64,000 nt of DNA from Syntrophobacter fumaroxidans MPOB (GCF_000014965.1 NC_008554.1:856001-920000), one strand, 5' to 3'; counted from the first letter of the stretch, positions 17,957-27,055 are shown. Notes: generated by a model from the letters alone, not told the origin. Program-made: numbers and translations.

Positions 17957-18808
17957 TCAGGCTTGGCCCCACTTCAACTTGTTGCGAAGGATCTCGAAAT
18001 GATCCACGGTAGGGGTCTTGATCAATCGGAGCGGGTTTGCCGCGGCGGTGATCACGATCCGGTCCGAGGGCGCCAGGAGGCAGCCGACCTGGCCGTCGCA
18101 GGTGAGCGTGACGTCTTTGATCGGCTCGCCCAGTTCGATGCGGATGATCACGTGGGACGGAAAGATGATCGGGCGGTTGGTCAGGGTGAAGGAACAAATG
18201 GGAGTGATGATGATGGCCTGCGCGGTAGGGAAGACGATTGGGCCTCCCGCTGCGAGATTGTAGGCCGTCGAGCCGGTGGGGGTGGAGAAGATGAGGCCGT
18301 CGCCGCGATAGTGGGTCAGAAAGCGACCGTCGATGACGGTGACCAGGTCGATGATGCGCGCGAGGGCACCCTTGTTGATGACCGCATCGTTGAGAACCCT
18401 GTGACTGAAGATTTCACGGTGCTCCCTGCGAACCAGCACCCTGAGGCGCATACGCTCTTCGATTTCGTAGTCGCCGCCGAGAATTCTTTCAAGCTCCATG
18501 TAGCAATTGTCGATGGTGATTCCAGTCAGAAACCCCATGCCGCCGAGGTTCACGCCGATGACGGGGATCTTGCGGCTCTCGATGAGCCTGGCCACGCTCA
18601 GCAGGGTGCCGTCGCCTCCAAGGACGATGACAAGATCGGTATCTTGAGGAAAATCGACGCGTTGATGAGAGGAAAGCACCCCTGCGCTGTCGATGTTTTC
18701 CATGCAGAATACCAGGACGTTGCGCTTTGCGAGCCAGGATTTGATATCCTGGGCCAGTCTGGCGGCCTCCGGTCGCATGCGCTTGTAGACGACGGCTATG
18801 TGTCGCAT
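17957..18808 (-). CDS. nadK: NAD kinase
   Basis: Phosphorylates NAD to NADP in the cytoplasm. The chosen ATG 18808 (MRHIAVVYKRM) has GGAG upstream; an earlier in-frame start adds 13 residues. 283 residues. Diagnostic motif GGDGT at 64-68 (VIVLGGDGTLLSVAR), the NE/D-type motif LNDAVINKGALARI, and TPTGSTAYNLAAGGPIV, all standard for NadK. It stands alone, convergent with the radical SAM gene. Confidence 0.95.
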   Translation of the reverse strand: MRHIAVVYKRMRPEAARLAQDIKSWLAKRNVLVFCMENIDSAGVLSSHQRVDFPQDTDLVIVLGGDGTLLSVARLIESRKIPVIGVNLGGMGFLTGITIDNCYMELERILGGDYEIEERMRLRVLVRREHREIFSHRVLNDAVINKGALARIIDLVTVIDGRFLTHYRGDGLIFSTPTGSTAYNLAAGGPIVFPTAQAIIITPICSFTLTNRPIIFPSHVIIRIELGEPIKDVTLTCDGQVGCLLAPSDRIVITAAANPLRLIKTPTVDHFEILRNKLKWGQA

Positions 18809-18914
18809 GTCGTGCTCCGTGAAGAGTTGGGTGATAATCACCGGCAAATTGATTTGAAAGATACATGAAAACTATTTGTAAAAAAAAGTCAATTGAACTA
18901 ATTAGAATTCCTGT

Positions 18915-18950
18915 GAGCACGCAGGAGCCCGTTCCCGACGGTGCGTGCTC
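18915..18950. repeat. 9-bp dyad upstream of the GGDEF regulator
   Basis: GAGCACGCA at 18915-18923 and its perfect complement TGCGTGCTC at 18942-18950, separated by 18 bases, in the AT-rich 267-base divergent gap between nadK and the receiver-GGDEF gene. It could be an operator or a leader hairpin. No T-run follows. Confidence 0.4.
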
Positions 18951-19075
18951 CCGTGGAAGCATTCCCCTCCGTGCACGAGTGCTGTTGAACGTCTTTCCCT
19001 CGTTGCAGGATTTGGCCGCTCGAATGAGTTGTCTGGATGTACGTCTCCCTTGAGCGCAGCTGATTAAGGTTGACC

Positions 19076-19999
19076 ATGGAAGCCAGAGAATTTTGGGCAA
19101 AGACGCCTTCACAACACATACTCGTCGTCGACGATGAGCAGCCCGTGCGCGATTTTGTGGCGGAAGCGCTGGAGTCCATGGGACATGAGGTACAGACGGC
19201 CGTGGATGGCCGGGATGCGTTGGAGAAGATGGAGGATTCGGATTTTTCCGTCGTGATCACCGACATGGTGATGCCTCGTATGGACGGGATGCAGCTCATT
19301 CGTTACCTCAGCGAACACCAGAACGAGGTGGACATCATCGCCATCACCGGTCTGGCCATGGACTACAAGTACACCGACGTGGTGGCGGCGGGAGCCTCCG
19401 ATTTTATCACGAAACCCTTCACCATGAACGAGCTGGAAGCGAAGTTGAACCGGTTGATCCGGGAACGGCACCTGAGGGAGGAGCTGGAACGCCTTGCGGT
19501 GCGCGATCCCCTGACCGGCCTGTTCAATCGGCGTTTCTTCCAGAGACTGGTGCGCAAAGAATCGATCCGTGCAATCCGCCATCAGCACCAACTGTTTCTC
19601 TTTTTCCTGGATATCGACCGGTTCAAGGACTACAACGACCAGAACGGGCACCAGGCAGGGGATGAATTGCTGGTGAAGTTCGCAGCCGTGCTGAGACAGT
19701 CCATTCGCAAGGACGTCGATACCGCTTTCCGCTACGGCGGGGATGAGTTCATGGTCCTTCTTCCCTATCTGCCCCTGGAGCAGGCGTTGCCGGTGGCGGA
19801 ACGCATCCGGGAGAACTTCGGACAACTCCTGCTGGTACCCACCTCGCTGTCCGTCGGTATCGCCCGGTACCTCGAAAAATCGGTGAGCATCGACGATGAT
19901 ATCGGGGACATGATCAGTCGCGCAGACCAGGCACTCTACCATGCCAAGCATGGCCTGGGACGAGACCGCGTCTATCTCGACAAGGAATCCGCCGTTTGA
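19076..19999 (+). CDS. Response regulator with GGDEF (diguanylate cyclase) output
   Basis: 307 residues. Receiver domain 13-125 with acidic DDE at 19-21, phospho-acceptor D63 (VVITDMVMPRMDG) and K113 (ITKPF). A GGDEF domain follows from about 140, with DPLTGLFNRRFF, FFLDIDRFKDYND and the active loop RYGGDEF (GGDEF 221-225), so it should make cyclic di-GMP when phosphorylated. The feedback I-site, normally RxxD five residues before GGDEF, reads KDVD here (212-215), so product inhibition may be lost. ATG 19076 was chosen over the TTG six bases upstream. No cognate kinase is adjacent. Confidence 0.9.
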   Translation: MEAREFWAKTPSQHILVVDDEQPVRDFVAEALESMGHEVQTAVDGRDALEKMEDSDFSVVITDMVMPRMDGMQLIRYLSEHQNEVDIIAITGLAMDYKYTDVVAAGASDFITKPFTMNELEAKLNRLIRERHLREELERLAVRDPLTGLFNRRFFQRLVRKESIRAIRHQHQLFLFFLDIDRFKDYNDQNGHQAGDELLVKFAAVLRQSIRKDVDTAFRYGGDEFMVLLPYLPLEQALPVAERIRENFGQLLLVPTSLSVGIARYLEKSVSIDDDIGDMISRADQALYHAKHGLGRDRVYLDKESAV

Positions 20000-20085
20000 T
20001 CTCATGGGCTGCGACACCGCGATACACGCTGTCTGAACGGCCGTGATTATTTTTGTGCAGGCGGGTACTCGACCCCGGTTTTCCC

Positions 20086-20114
20086 TTGACACATGCCAAG
20101 CTGTCCTTTATATA
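20086..20114 (+). promoter_or_regulatory. Strong sigma70-type promoter upstream of 6S-like RNA / speH
   Basis: Perfect -35 TTGACA (20086-20091), 17-base spacer, -10 TATATA (20109-20114). Transcription should start near 20121, about 100 bases before the 6S-like fold and 350 bases before the speH ATG. It is one of the best promoters seen in the window. Confidence 0.6.
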
Positions 20115-20212
20115 GTGCTGACTTTTGCATAGAGGTCCATCTTCGGTAAGCGGTGGAGAATTCTGAAAAACACAATGATTTTCGTCACCCGTGAACACGG
20201 CGCCGGATAGTG

Positions 20213-20405
20213 GCGAAAGAGATAGACTGAGGGTTGGCTGAGAGAGTGAGCTTCTTCAGTTCGGGAGTTCATCGAGCCCATCAGGCACGAATGTGGAAGC
20301 TGGTCCGCCCCTGGTTCAGGAAGTGAGTCCATTATTATGAATGGCTAAAAGCGTGCAAGCCCTGCAACGCCTTTTAGGAGTCTCACGGTGGCATCTCCAA
20401 TATTG
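20213..20405 (+). ncRNA. ssrS: Candidate 6S RNA
   Basis: The leader upstream of speH contains a rod-like fold whose ends match the closing stem of enterobacterial 6S RNA as I remember it. GAGAT (20219-20223) pairs with ATCTC (20393-20397). After an internal loop, TGAG (20228-20231) pairs with CTCA (20382-20385). The 3' motif GGTGGCATCTC (20387-20397) differs by one base from the E. coli GGCGGCATCTC. The span of about 180 bases fits 6S RNA, which sequesters sigma70 RNA polymerase. Inner pairing, such as CTGAGAGAG with CTTCTTCAG near 20238-20260, supports an imperfect hairpin. It could instead be a cis-acting speH leader. Ends are approximate; no covariance search was possible. Confidence 0.5.
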
Positions 20406-20472
20406 GGCGGCAAGAATTGATCTGGGTTACTGAGAACGGACGGTTCTCCAATGAATGCAGGAGGTGACTGCC

Positions 20473-20922
20473 ATGGGCATGGGCAAACCGGAGTTCGGCT
20501 TTGGTGTGCACTTGATGGTGGATGGTTACGGCTGTGATCCGGTGGGGCTTCAGGATATGAGTCTGATCTACAGTTTCCTGGACGAATATCCCGTGCAAAT
20601 GGACATGACGAAAATCATGCCGCCGTACGTATTCCGCTACAAGGGGTCGGTTCCCGAGGATTGGGGAGTCTCGGGATTCGTCTTGATCGCAGAAAGCCAC
20701 ATCAGTATTCATACGTTCCCTGAAAAACAGTACCTCAGCCTCGACATGTTCTCCTGCAAGCCTTTCGACACCCAGAAGGCGGTGGAAAAGGTGAAGAAAT
20801 ATTTTAAAATACAAAAGTTCGAGATGAAGGTGCTGGACCGGGGGCAGGAATTTCCCAATACGATCCATGAATCCGCCCAGGTGGTGCGTATGGACCGGAT
20901 GCTGATGCAGCGCTCCAGGTAG
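20473..20922 (+). CDS. speH: S-adenosylmethionine decarboxylase proenzyme (SpeH)
   Basis: Makes decarboxylated SAM, the aminopropyl donor for spermidine. ATG 20473 follows a perfect AGGAGGTG; 149 residues, somewhat longer than the 120-130 of bacterial class 1B enzymes. Self-cleavage should occur between E74 and S75 in LIAESHISIHTFPE, leaving the pyruvoyl group on S75. H80 and C95 (FSCKPF) match the conserved processing and catalytic residues. A small hairpin (GAGAAC/GTTCTC, 20432-20448) lies just before the ribosome-binding site. The agmatinase starts seven bases downstream. No spermidine synthase gene is adjacent. Confidence 0.93.
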   Translation: MGMGKPEFGFGVHLMVDGYGCDPVGLQDMSLIYSFLDEYPVQMDMTKIMPPYVFRYKGSVPEDWGVSGFVLIAESHISIHTFPEKQYLSLDMFSCKPFDTQKAVEKVKKYFKIQKFEMKVLDRGQEFPNTIHESAQVVRMDRMLMQRSR

Positions 20923-20929
20923 AGTGGTT

Positions 20930-21853
20930 ATGACTTCCGAAAAATCGGTGGGGTCCGGGCTGAGGGAATGCCTGGGACCCCATTGTTCATTTTTGGGCCT
21001 TGCCGTTCCCGAGTGTGCGTTCGAGAATGCCGGAGCGGTCATCATCCCGGTGCCTTACGACGCCACGACGACTTATCGGGCGGGGACGCGTGAAGGGCCG
21101 CGAGCCATTCTGGCCGCGTCCAGGGAACTCGAACCCTACGACGAGGAAACGTGCACCGAGGCCTATCGGCACGGGATCGCCACCCTGGAGGAATTGCCGG
21201 TGGTGGTGAGCTCCCCGCGCGATATGCTGGACAGCGTGCGGGTTGTGGGGGCGCAAGTCCTTCGCTCGGGAAAGCTGCCCGTGCTGCTCGGCGGCGAGCA
21301 CCTGCTGTCGCTGGGCATGATCGAGGCGGCGGCCGATCACTTCGGGGATTTGAGCATTCTCCACCTTGATGCCCACGCGGACCTGCGGGAGCAATACCAG
21401 GGCAGTCCCTACAGCAACGCCTGCATCATGCGGCACGGCGCGGCGTTGGCTCCCGTGGTGCAGGTCGGGATACGATCGCTGACCGCCGAAGAACATGAGT
21501 TCATCCGGGCAAAGAAGATCCCCTGCTTCTTTGCGCATGACCTCCACCGGGATCCGTCGCTGTACGCTCGTGTCATCCCGTGCCTCGGAAAGCGGGTTTA
21601 TCTCAGCATCGATCTGGACGTCTTCGACCCGGCGGTGATGCCGTCGGTGGGTACACCCGAACCGGGCGGTCTGTCGTGGTATGAAGTGATCGACCTGCTC
21701 AGGGCCGTCTTCCGGGAACGGCAGGTGGTCGGATTCGATGTGATGGAGCTGCTGCCGGTGCCCTGTTTTGCCGCTCCGGATTTCCTGGCCGCCCGCTTGG
21801 TGTACAAGCTGCTTTCGTTCTTTTTTGCGGGTGCCGCTCGTCCGCCTTGCTAA
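20930..21853 (+). CDS. speB: Agmatinase / ureohydrolase (SpeB family)
   Basis: Manganese ureohydrolase, expected to split agmatine into putrescine and urea. 307 residues from ATG 20930 (AGGTAGAG upstream); an in-frame GTG lies two codons earlier. Metal ligands are in GGEHLLSLG (first histidine), LHLDAHADLR (DxHxD) and SIDLDVFDP. Near-adjacency to speH places it in polyamine synthesis. Because no speE is adjacent, N1-aminopropylagmatine ureohydrolase activity, as in Thermus, is an alternative. Arginine decarboxylase is not in the window. Confidence 0.87.
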   Translation: MTSEKSVGSGLRECLGPHCSFLGLAVPECAFENAGAVIIPVPYDATTTYRAGTREGPRAILAASRELEPYDEETCTEAYRHGIATLEELPVVVSSPRDMLDSVRVVGAQVLRSGKLPVLLGGEHLLSLGMIEAAADHFGDLSILHLDAHADLREQYQGSPYSNACIMRHGAALAPVVQVGIRSLTAEEHEFIRAKKIPCFFAHDLHRDPSLYARVIPCLGKRVYLSIDLDVFDPAVMPSVGTPEPGGLSWYEVIDLLRAVFRERQVVGFDVMELLPVPCFAAPDFLAARLVYKLLSFFFAGAARPPC

Positions 21854-21954
21854 CGGACGTTCGATCGGGTAAAATACTTAAGATTTTTTGCACAGTTAGA
21901 ACGTCTTTCGGGTACGGGTCATCATCTTACTCTCATCAGGAAAGTGACTGGAAA

Positions 21955-22827
21955 TTGGAAGAGGGGTCAGCCAAAGGATTTCAGAACTGGCTTAGAATGT
22001 GCTTCCGTAGACTATCCCGGATTGGAAGCAGCGAAAACATCGAAAAGGAAATCCAACAGCTCATCGACGAAGGCGAACAGGCCGGGCTCATTTCCGAAGA
22101 CGAAGGGGAGATGATCCAGGGGATCTTTTCCTTTCGAGACACGATCGCGCGGGAAATCATGGTCCCTCGTACCGACGCGGTTTACGCGCGGGCGGAGACT
22201 ACGACGGCCGACGTCATTCAGTTGATCATCCAGAGCGGTCATTCGCGCATTCCCATCTACCAGGACAGCATCGACAACATCATCGGAACCCTGCACGCCA
22301 AGGATCTGCTCAAGTATTGGGGCAGCGACGATGTGGACCTGCGGGCGATCATTCGCAGTCCGTATTTTATTCCCGAGAGCAAGAAGATCAGCGAGGTGCT
22401 CGAGGATCTTCGGGACAACAAGTCGCACATGGCCATCGTGGTCGACGAATACGGGGGGACGGCCGGGATCCTGACGCTCGAGGACATCATCGAGGAGATC
22501 ATCGGCGACGTCATGGATGAGTACGATGCCGATGTGAAGCTGATCGTGGAGCACGATGACGGTTCGATCACGGTGCACGCGAGGCTGGACGTCGAGGAAC
22601 TGGAGGATTTCCTGGACGTCAAGCTGCCGGAAGGCAAGTTCGAGTCCGTGGGGGGCTTTGTCATCAGCCTTGTGGGAAGGGTGCCGGGAGTCAACGAACG
22701 AATCGTTTTCGAGAATATGGAAATGGTGATCGAAGCGGCGAGCAACCGGAAGATCGAGAAGATACGGATTCGCAGGGTCGATCCCGAGGCCGCGGCGGCC
22801 GCTCTCCCGAACGGGGCCGCATCCTGA
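21955..22827 (+). CDS. corC: CorC/HlyC-family CBS-domain protein
   Basis: 290 residues from a TTG start at 21955, chosen because AGGAAAGTGA lies at the right distance; the frame is open further upstream but has no site. Two CBS domains about 60-175 (GMIQGIFSFRDTIAREIMVPRTDAV... IVVDEYGGTAGILTLEDIIEEIIGDVMDE) followed by a CorC/HlyC transporter-associated domain about 190-275 (ARLDVEELEDFLDVKLP). No DUF21 membrane part, so it resembles soluble E. coli CorC (YbeX). In E. coli the same gene also lies next to lnt. The family is linked to Mg/Co efflux and ribosome homeostasis; the exact role is unsettled. Confidence 0.85.
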   Translation: MEEGSAKGFQNWLRMCFRRLSRIGSSENIEKEIQQLIDEGEQAGLISEDEGEMIQGIFSFRDTIAREIMVPRTDAVYARAETTTADVIQLIIQSGHSRIPIYQDSIDNIIGTLHAKDLLKYWGSDDVDLRAIIRSPYFIPESKKISEVLEDLRDNKSHMAIVVDEYGGTAGILTLEDIIEEIIGDVMDEYDADVKLIVEHDDGSITVHARLDVEELEDFLDVKLPEGKFESVGGFVISLVGRVPGVNERIVFENMEMVIEAASNRKIEKIRIRRVDPEAAAAALPNGAAS

Positions 22828-22960
22828 CGCGGCGAGACTTCCCGGGCGTGGGACATTGGGCAATAAGGGATTCCGGGGCACGTTGCGGCGGCAGGGGAAG
22901 TCCCGGCTTTTCCGTTCCGGCGGTCCCGCTCGCTCCACAACTTCCAGGGAAACGAGGAAG

Positions 22961-24493
22961 ATGTCGTCGAACAAGCTGTTTTTGAGTGTCCCGCTGAGCG
23001 TTCTGAGTGGCGTGCTGCTGACCGTGGGCCTGCCGAAGCTCGAGCTCTTTTACTGTTCATGGGTGGCCTTGATTCCGCTGTTTGCGGCCATTCGCGGGAA
23101 GACCGTGAAGCAGGCCCTTTGGCTGGGCTACCTTTGCGGAATCGTGCACTTTGCATCCATGCTCTACTGGATCTGGTACGTCATCGACTACTACGGCGGT
23201 CTGCCGTTCGCCGTGGCGGTCCTCATTCTGCTGCTCCTGAGTGCCTACCTGGCGGTCTACGTGGCGGTGTTCAGCGCGCTCGCGCGAAAATGGGAATCCA
23301 ACTTTTTTTTCTGGCTGTTTGGATTGCCTTCGGCATGGGTGACCCTCGAGCTCATACGTGCCTATGCGGTTTCGGGTTTCCCCTGGGGGAACCTTGGGTA
23401 TACCCAGGCCCCGCTGGCTTCGCTCATCCAGGTGGCGGACATCACGGGCGTGTACGGGGTCAGCTGGCTGGTCGTGCTCGGCAATACCGCCATAGCCGCC
23501 TTCCTCTACCGGTTTCACATGAAGACCGCCGTTATCGCCCTGGCTGTGTGTGTGGCGGGTGCGACAGCCTATGGCGCGTGGCGCGTGGAGGTGGTCAAAG
23601 GACTGCAGAGCCTGGCTGCTCCGTTCACGGTGGGCGTGGTCCAGGGGAACATCGATCAAAGCAAGAAATGGGATCCCGCGTTTCAGCAGGAGACGCTGAG
23701 ACGTTACCAGCGGCTGTCCATGGAGGCTTCGGTGCGTGTTCCCGCGCCCGAGTTGCTGGTGTGGCCCGAGACGGCTGCACCCTTTTTCTACGGAATCGAT
23801 GACAAGCTGACGCCGCAACTCAACGAGCTCGTCCGACAGGCGGGTATTCCCCTGTTGTTCGGCAGTCCCGGCGCGATCCGGGCGGACGGTGAAATCCGGT
23901 TGCTCAACAAGGCCTACCTGGTGGACGGCAGGGCCGAGCTCAAGGGAACTTACGCCAAGCAGCACCTGGTGCCTTTCGGTGAGTACGTGCCGTATGCCCG
24001 CGTGCTGTTCTTCGTGCATCGCCTGGTTCATGCCGCGGGGGATTTCATGGCCGGTAAGGATCCCGATCCGCTTCGGCTGGATGAGCGGCCGCTGGGCGTG
24101 CTGATCTGCTACGAGGGGATTTTCCCGGAGCTTTCACGGGCCACGGTCCGGGCCGGGGCCACGGCCCTGGTCAATATCACCAACGATGCATGGTACGGGA
24201 ACACCAGCGCCCCGTATCAACACCTGGAAATGGCCCGCTGGCGCGCGATCGAATGTCGGGTGCCCATGATCCGCGCGGCGAACACGGGAATCAGCGCGAT
24301 CTACGATGCGACGGGAACCCCGTGCGGCTTGATTCCGTTGGGTCAGGAAGGTTATCTTGTCTGTAGCGTGCGGCCGTTCCGGCTGGTGACCTTCTACACC
24401 AGGTTCGGCGATATTTTTGCGTGGCTGTGCGTTTTGATCACGCTTTCAGGAATCATCTATTCGACGTTTCAACGCCGTGTGGCGTTCAAGTGA
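22961..24493 (+). CDS. lnt: Apolipoprotein N-acyltransferase
   Basis: Inner-membrane enzyme that adds the third acyl chain to lipoproteins. ATG 22961 (MSSNKLFLSV) follows GAGGAAG; 510 residues. Six or so N-terminal membrane helices to about residue 205, then a nitrilase-type catalytic domain facing the periplasm, then a final helix near 485-505. The catalytic triad is E270 (LVWPETAAPF), K333 (TYAKQHLVPFGEY) and C383 (VLICYEGIFPE), close in number to E. coli E267/K335/C387. It fits the corC-lnt order known in proteobacteria and precedes prfB by 13 bases. Confidence 0.95.
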   Translation: MSSNKLFLSVPLSVLSGVLLTVGLPKLELFYCSWVALIPLFAAIRGKTVKQALWLGYLCGIVHFASMLYWIWYVIDYYGGLPFAVAVLILLLLSAYLAVYVAVFSALARKWESNFFFWLFGLPSAWVTLELIRAYAVSGFPWGNLGYTQAPLASLIQVADITGVYGVSWLVVLGNTAIAAFLYRFHMKTAVIALAVCVAGATAYGAWRVEVVKGLQSLAAPFTVGVVQGNIDQSKKWDPAFQQETLRRYQRLSMEASVRVPAPELLVWPETAAPFFYGIDDKLTPQLNELVRQAGIPLLFGSPGAIRADGEIRLLNKAYLVDGRAELKGTYAKQHLVPFGEYVPYARVLFFVHRLVHAAGDFMAGKDPDPLRLDERPLGVLICYEGIFPELSRATVRAGATALVNITNDAWYGNTSAPYQHLEMARWRAIECRVPMIRAANTGISAIYDATGTPCGLIPLGQEGYLVCSVRPFRLVTFYTRFGDIFAWLCVLITLSGIIYSTFQRRVAFK

Positions 24494-24506
24494 GGAGGGT
24501 GCGCGT

Positions 24507-25641
24507 ATGACCATCGACATCAGCGATCTCAAGACTTTGCTCAGGGAACTCGCTCAACGCTTCCAGACCCTCGGGGGGTATCTTTGACATCGAAGGCAAA
24601 CGAAAACGGCTCAAGGAGCTCGAGAAGATACTCCTCAAACCCGGGTTCTGGGACAGTCCGGAAGAAAGCAAACACGTTCTCAAGGAACGATCCGATCTCA
24701 ACGTGATCGTGGAGAATTGGCAGCGCCTGTCGGAGGAGCTACGGGACAACGAGCTCATGCTCGAAATGGCGCTCGAAGAGGAAGATCGGGAAGTCCTCAA
24801 GGATGTCCATCGCAAGGCGTTGAGCCTTCAGAAGGAGCTGCGGACGGTCGAGCTGCAGCAGTTGCTCGGCGAGGAAAACGACGACAAGAATGCTATCGTG
24901 AGCATCAATGCCGGCGCCGGAGGCACCGAAGCCCAGGACTGGGCCGAGATGCTGCTGCGGATGTACCTGCGGTGGTGTGAGAAGAAGAGCTTCACTGTCC
25001 AGATGGTCGATATGCTCGAAGGTGAAGAGGCGGGAATCAAGAGCGGTACGTTTACCGTGTCGGGCTCCCATGCCTACGGCCTGCTCAAGGGGGAATCCGG
25101 CATCCATCGCCTCGTGCGGATTTCCCCTTTCGATGCGAGCGGCCGGAGGCACACTTCCTTCGCGGCGGTGCTGGTCATTCCCGAGGTGGACGAGAAGATC
25201 GAGGTCGAAATCAAGCAGGCGGATTTGAGGATCGACACTTACCGCGCAAGCGGCGCCGGCGGCCAGCACGTGAACAAGACCAGCTCGGCGGTCCGGATCA
25301 CGCATCTCCCCACGGGGATCGTGGTGCAGTGCCAGAATGAAAAATCACAGCACAGAAATCGCGACATTGCGCTGAAGATACTACGGGCAAGGCTCTACGA
25401 GCGCGAAAAGAGGGCTCAGCAGGAAAAGCTCCAGGAAGCTCACGACAGTCTCGACGACATCGCCTGGGGCAATCAGATCCGCTCCTACGTGCTGCAACCC
25501 TACCGGTTGATCAAGGACCACCGGACAAGCATCGAGAAGGGCAACGTCGAGGGCGTTCTGGACGGCGAAATCGACGATTTCATTGAAGGCTACCTGATGA
25601 ACCTGGCGAATGCCAGGGGCCGTGCGGCCGTCACGGCCTGA
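24507..25641 (+). CDS. prfB: Peptide chain release factor 2, with programmed +1 frameshift
   Basis: Ends translation at UGA and UAA. Reading starts at ATG 24507 and meets an in-frame TGA at codon 27 (24585-24587), inside GGGGGG TAT CTT TGA C, the classical autoregulatory site. Slippage from CTT onto TTT moves reading +1, so coding is 24507-24584 joined to 24586-25641, giving about 377 residues. The G-run acts as the internal Shine-Dalgarno. Downstream motifs confirm RF2: the SPF tripeptide (RISPFDASGRRH) that reads the stop codon and GAGGQHVNKTSSAVR with the GGQ catalytic loop. ATG has GAGGAGGG upstream. The intact hallmark motif set argues against a pseudogene. It is co-directional with lnt and uppP. 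Confidence 0.97.
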
Positions 25642-25733
25642 CGATGAGTGAATTGCGGCGGGCGCGGTGGAAGCCGCGCCGTGCCTTGAGATGCCGGCGG
25701 CGGCTGATGAGAAGCTGAAAGGAATCTGCCTGA

Positions 25734-26579
25734 ATGAACGTGTTGCAGGGATTGTTGCTGGGATTGATCCAGGGGCTGACGGAGTTCCTTCCGATCAGCA
25801 GCACGGCGCATCTGACCCTTGCCGGAAAATGGATGGGGGTCGTCTCGGCCGAACATCCCGAACACTGGACAGCCTTCATAGCGGTCATCCAATTGGGCAC
25901 GATGGCCGCCGTGCTGATCTATTTCGCCAGGGACGTCCTGGACATCTCCCTTACCTTTCTGGAAGAAAACGTATTCCGACGCATGCGGTTCAAAGATCAA
26001 TCTCACGTTTCCAAGCTGGGCTGGTACGTGATTCTGGGTTCCCTGCCGGTGGCGACATTCGGTCTCGTTTTCAAGAAGGTCATCGAGGGGAGCCTGACCA
26101 AGAGCCTCATCGTGATCTCGGCGAGCCTGATCGTCTTCGGCATCCTGCTCGGCGTTTCAGAGGTGGTCGCACGGTTTTCCAAGAGCATCAAGCGGATTTC
26201 CTGGCTGGACGCCCTGGTGGTCGGTTTCGCCCAGGTCATGGCCTTGGTTCCGGGCGCGTCCCGATCCGGAACGACGATAACCGCCGGCCTCTTCATGGGG
26301 ATGACACGCGAAACCGCGGCGCGGTTCTCCTTTCTACTGAGCATACCGGCGGTGATGGCGAGCGGGTTGCTGGAGTTCAGGGAAAGCCTCGACTTCATGG
26401 GTTCGCAGGACTTTCTGGTTCTTGCCTCGGCAACACTGATGTCCGCCGTGAGCGGATACCTCACCATCGCTTTTCTGCTTCGATTCCTTCGTCGCCACTC
26501 CACGAACGTTTTCGTGGTCTACCGGGTGGTTTTGGGCGGCGCACTCTTGTGGATGGTCTTCCGGCACGGCGTCGTATGA
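25734..26579 (+). CDS. uppP: Undecaprenyl-diphosphatase UppP (BacA)
   Basis: Integral membrane phosphatase that recycles undecaprenyl diphosphate for wall and glycan synthesis; it gives bacitracin resistance. 281 residues with about eight hydrophobic segments. Both signature regions are present: GLTEFLPISSTAHL near the N-terminus (catalytic Glu and Ser) and VPGASRSGTTITAGL near residue 180 (catalytic Arg/Ser). It lies 92 bp after prfB and is the last gene of the speH-to-uppP run. Confidence 0.96.
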   Translation: MNVLQGLLLGLIQGLTEFLPISSTAHLTLAGKWMGVVSAEHPEHWTAFIAVIQLGTMAAVLIYFARDVLDISLTFLEENVFRRMRFKDQSHVSKLGWYVILGSLPVATFGLVFKKVIEGSLTKSLIVISASLIVFGILLGVSEVVARFSKSIKRISWLDALVVGFAQVMALVPGASRSGTTITAGLFMGMTRETAARFSFLLSIPAVMASGLLEFRESLDFMGSQDFLVLASATLMSAVSGYLTIAFLLRFLRRHSTNVFVVYRVVLGGALLWMVFRHGVV

Positions 26580-26947
26580 GGCGGATGTGCGTCGCCAACC
26601 AAAGCCTCCCGGAAGGTTTTCCGGTTCCGCATGGCCGGTGCCCGGCGGCGCAGCCGGACCGCTCGGGGCGCGAGTCTCCTGTTTTCCTGGTCCGCGAATC
26701 GAGGGAAAGCGGGCGGAATCCTTCATCGGCCGTTCCGGGACAAGCCGTTTCCCGTTTCGTCACGGGGAATCAGCCTGGCCAGTTCGATACAAAAATGTTC
26801 ATTTCCTGATGTAAAATTCAAGCATACCAACAATCTTGTCACTGCGTTTCAGGCACTCCGGTGCCTCTTCGGAAACCTCCCTCCAAGAAAATTCAAATAA
26901 GAAATTCCACAGGTTATCTCATTGATCCAGCACCCGCGAAAAGCGGT

Positions 26948-26963
26948 TGGCACGCCCTTTGAT
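26948..26963 (+). promoter_or_regulatory. Sigma54-type (-24/-12) promoter for glnK-amtB
   Basis: TGGCACG, four bases, then TTGAT (26948-26963) matches the RpoN consensus TGGCACG-N4-TTGC at every position except the final C, which is A. The -24 GG to -12 G spacing is correct. Ammonium-transport operons are classical NtrC/sigma54 targets, so context supports it. The start would be near 26974. No NtrC-binding dyad was looked for systematically upstream. Confidence 0.6.
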
Positions 26964-26976
26964 TATTCTCCACGCG

Positions 26977-27055
26977 AGAGGATGGCGGCCCGCGAGCGCG
27001 GTCGGCCCGGGGTCTGGAGTGAATTCAGGTGAATGGCTTGCGGGCGCCATCCTCT
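26977..27055 (+). repeat. Long inverted repeat (leader hairpin) upstream of glnK
   Basis: Left arm 26977-26996 and right arm 27037-27055 pair over 19 positions, with a single bulged G and one G-U pair; the loop is 40 bases. It begins about three bases after the predicted sigma54 transcription start, so it would sit at the very 5' end of the mRNA. It has no T-run and does not look like a terminator. Confidence 0.65.

Noticed and set aside
24585-24587. In-frame TGA near the start of prfB as a sign of a pseudogene
   Set aside because: The surrounding sequence is the conserved RF2 frameshift site, and downstream SPF and GGQ motifs are intact.
25667-26809. A 380-codon plus-strand open frame overlapping uppP
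   Set aside because: It is a shadow of uppP: uppP in the other frame has all family motifs, while this frame is Arg/Gly/Pro-rich and matches nothing.
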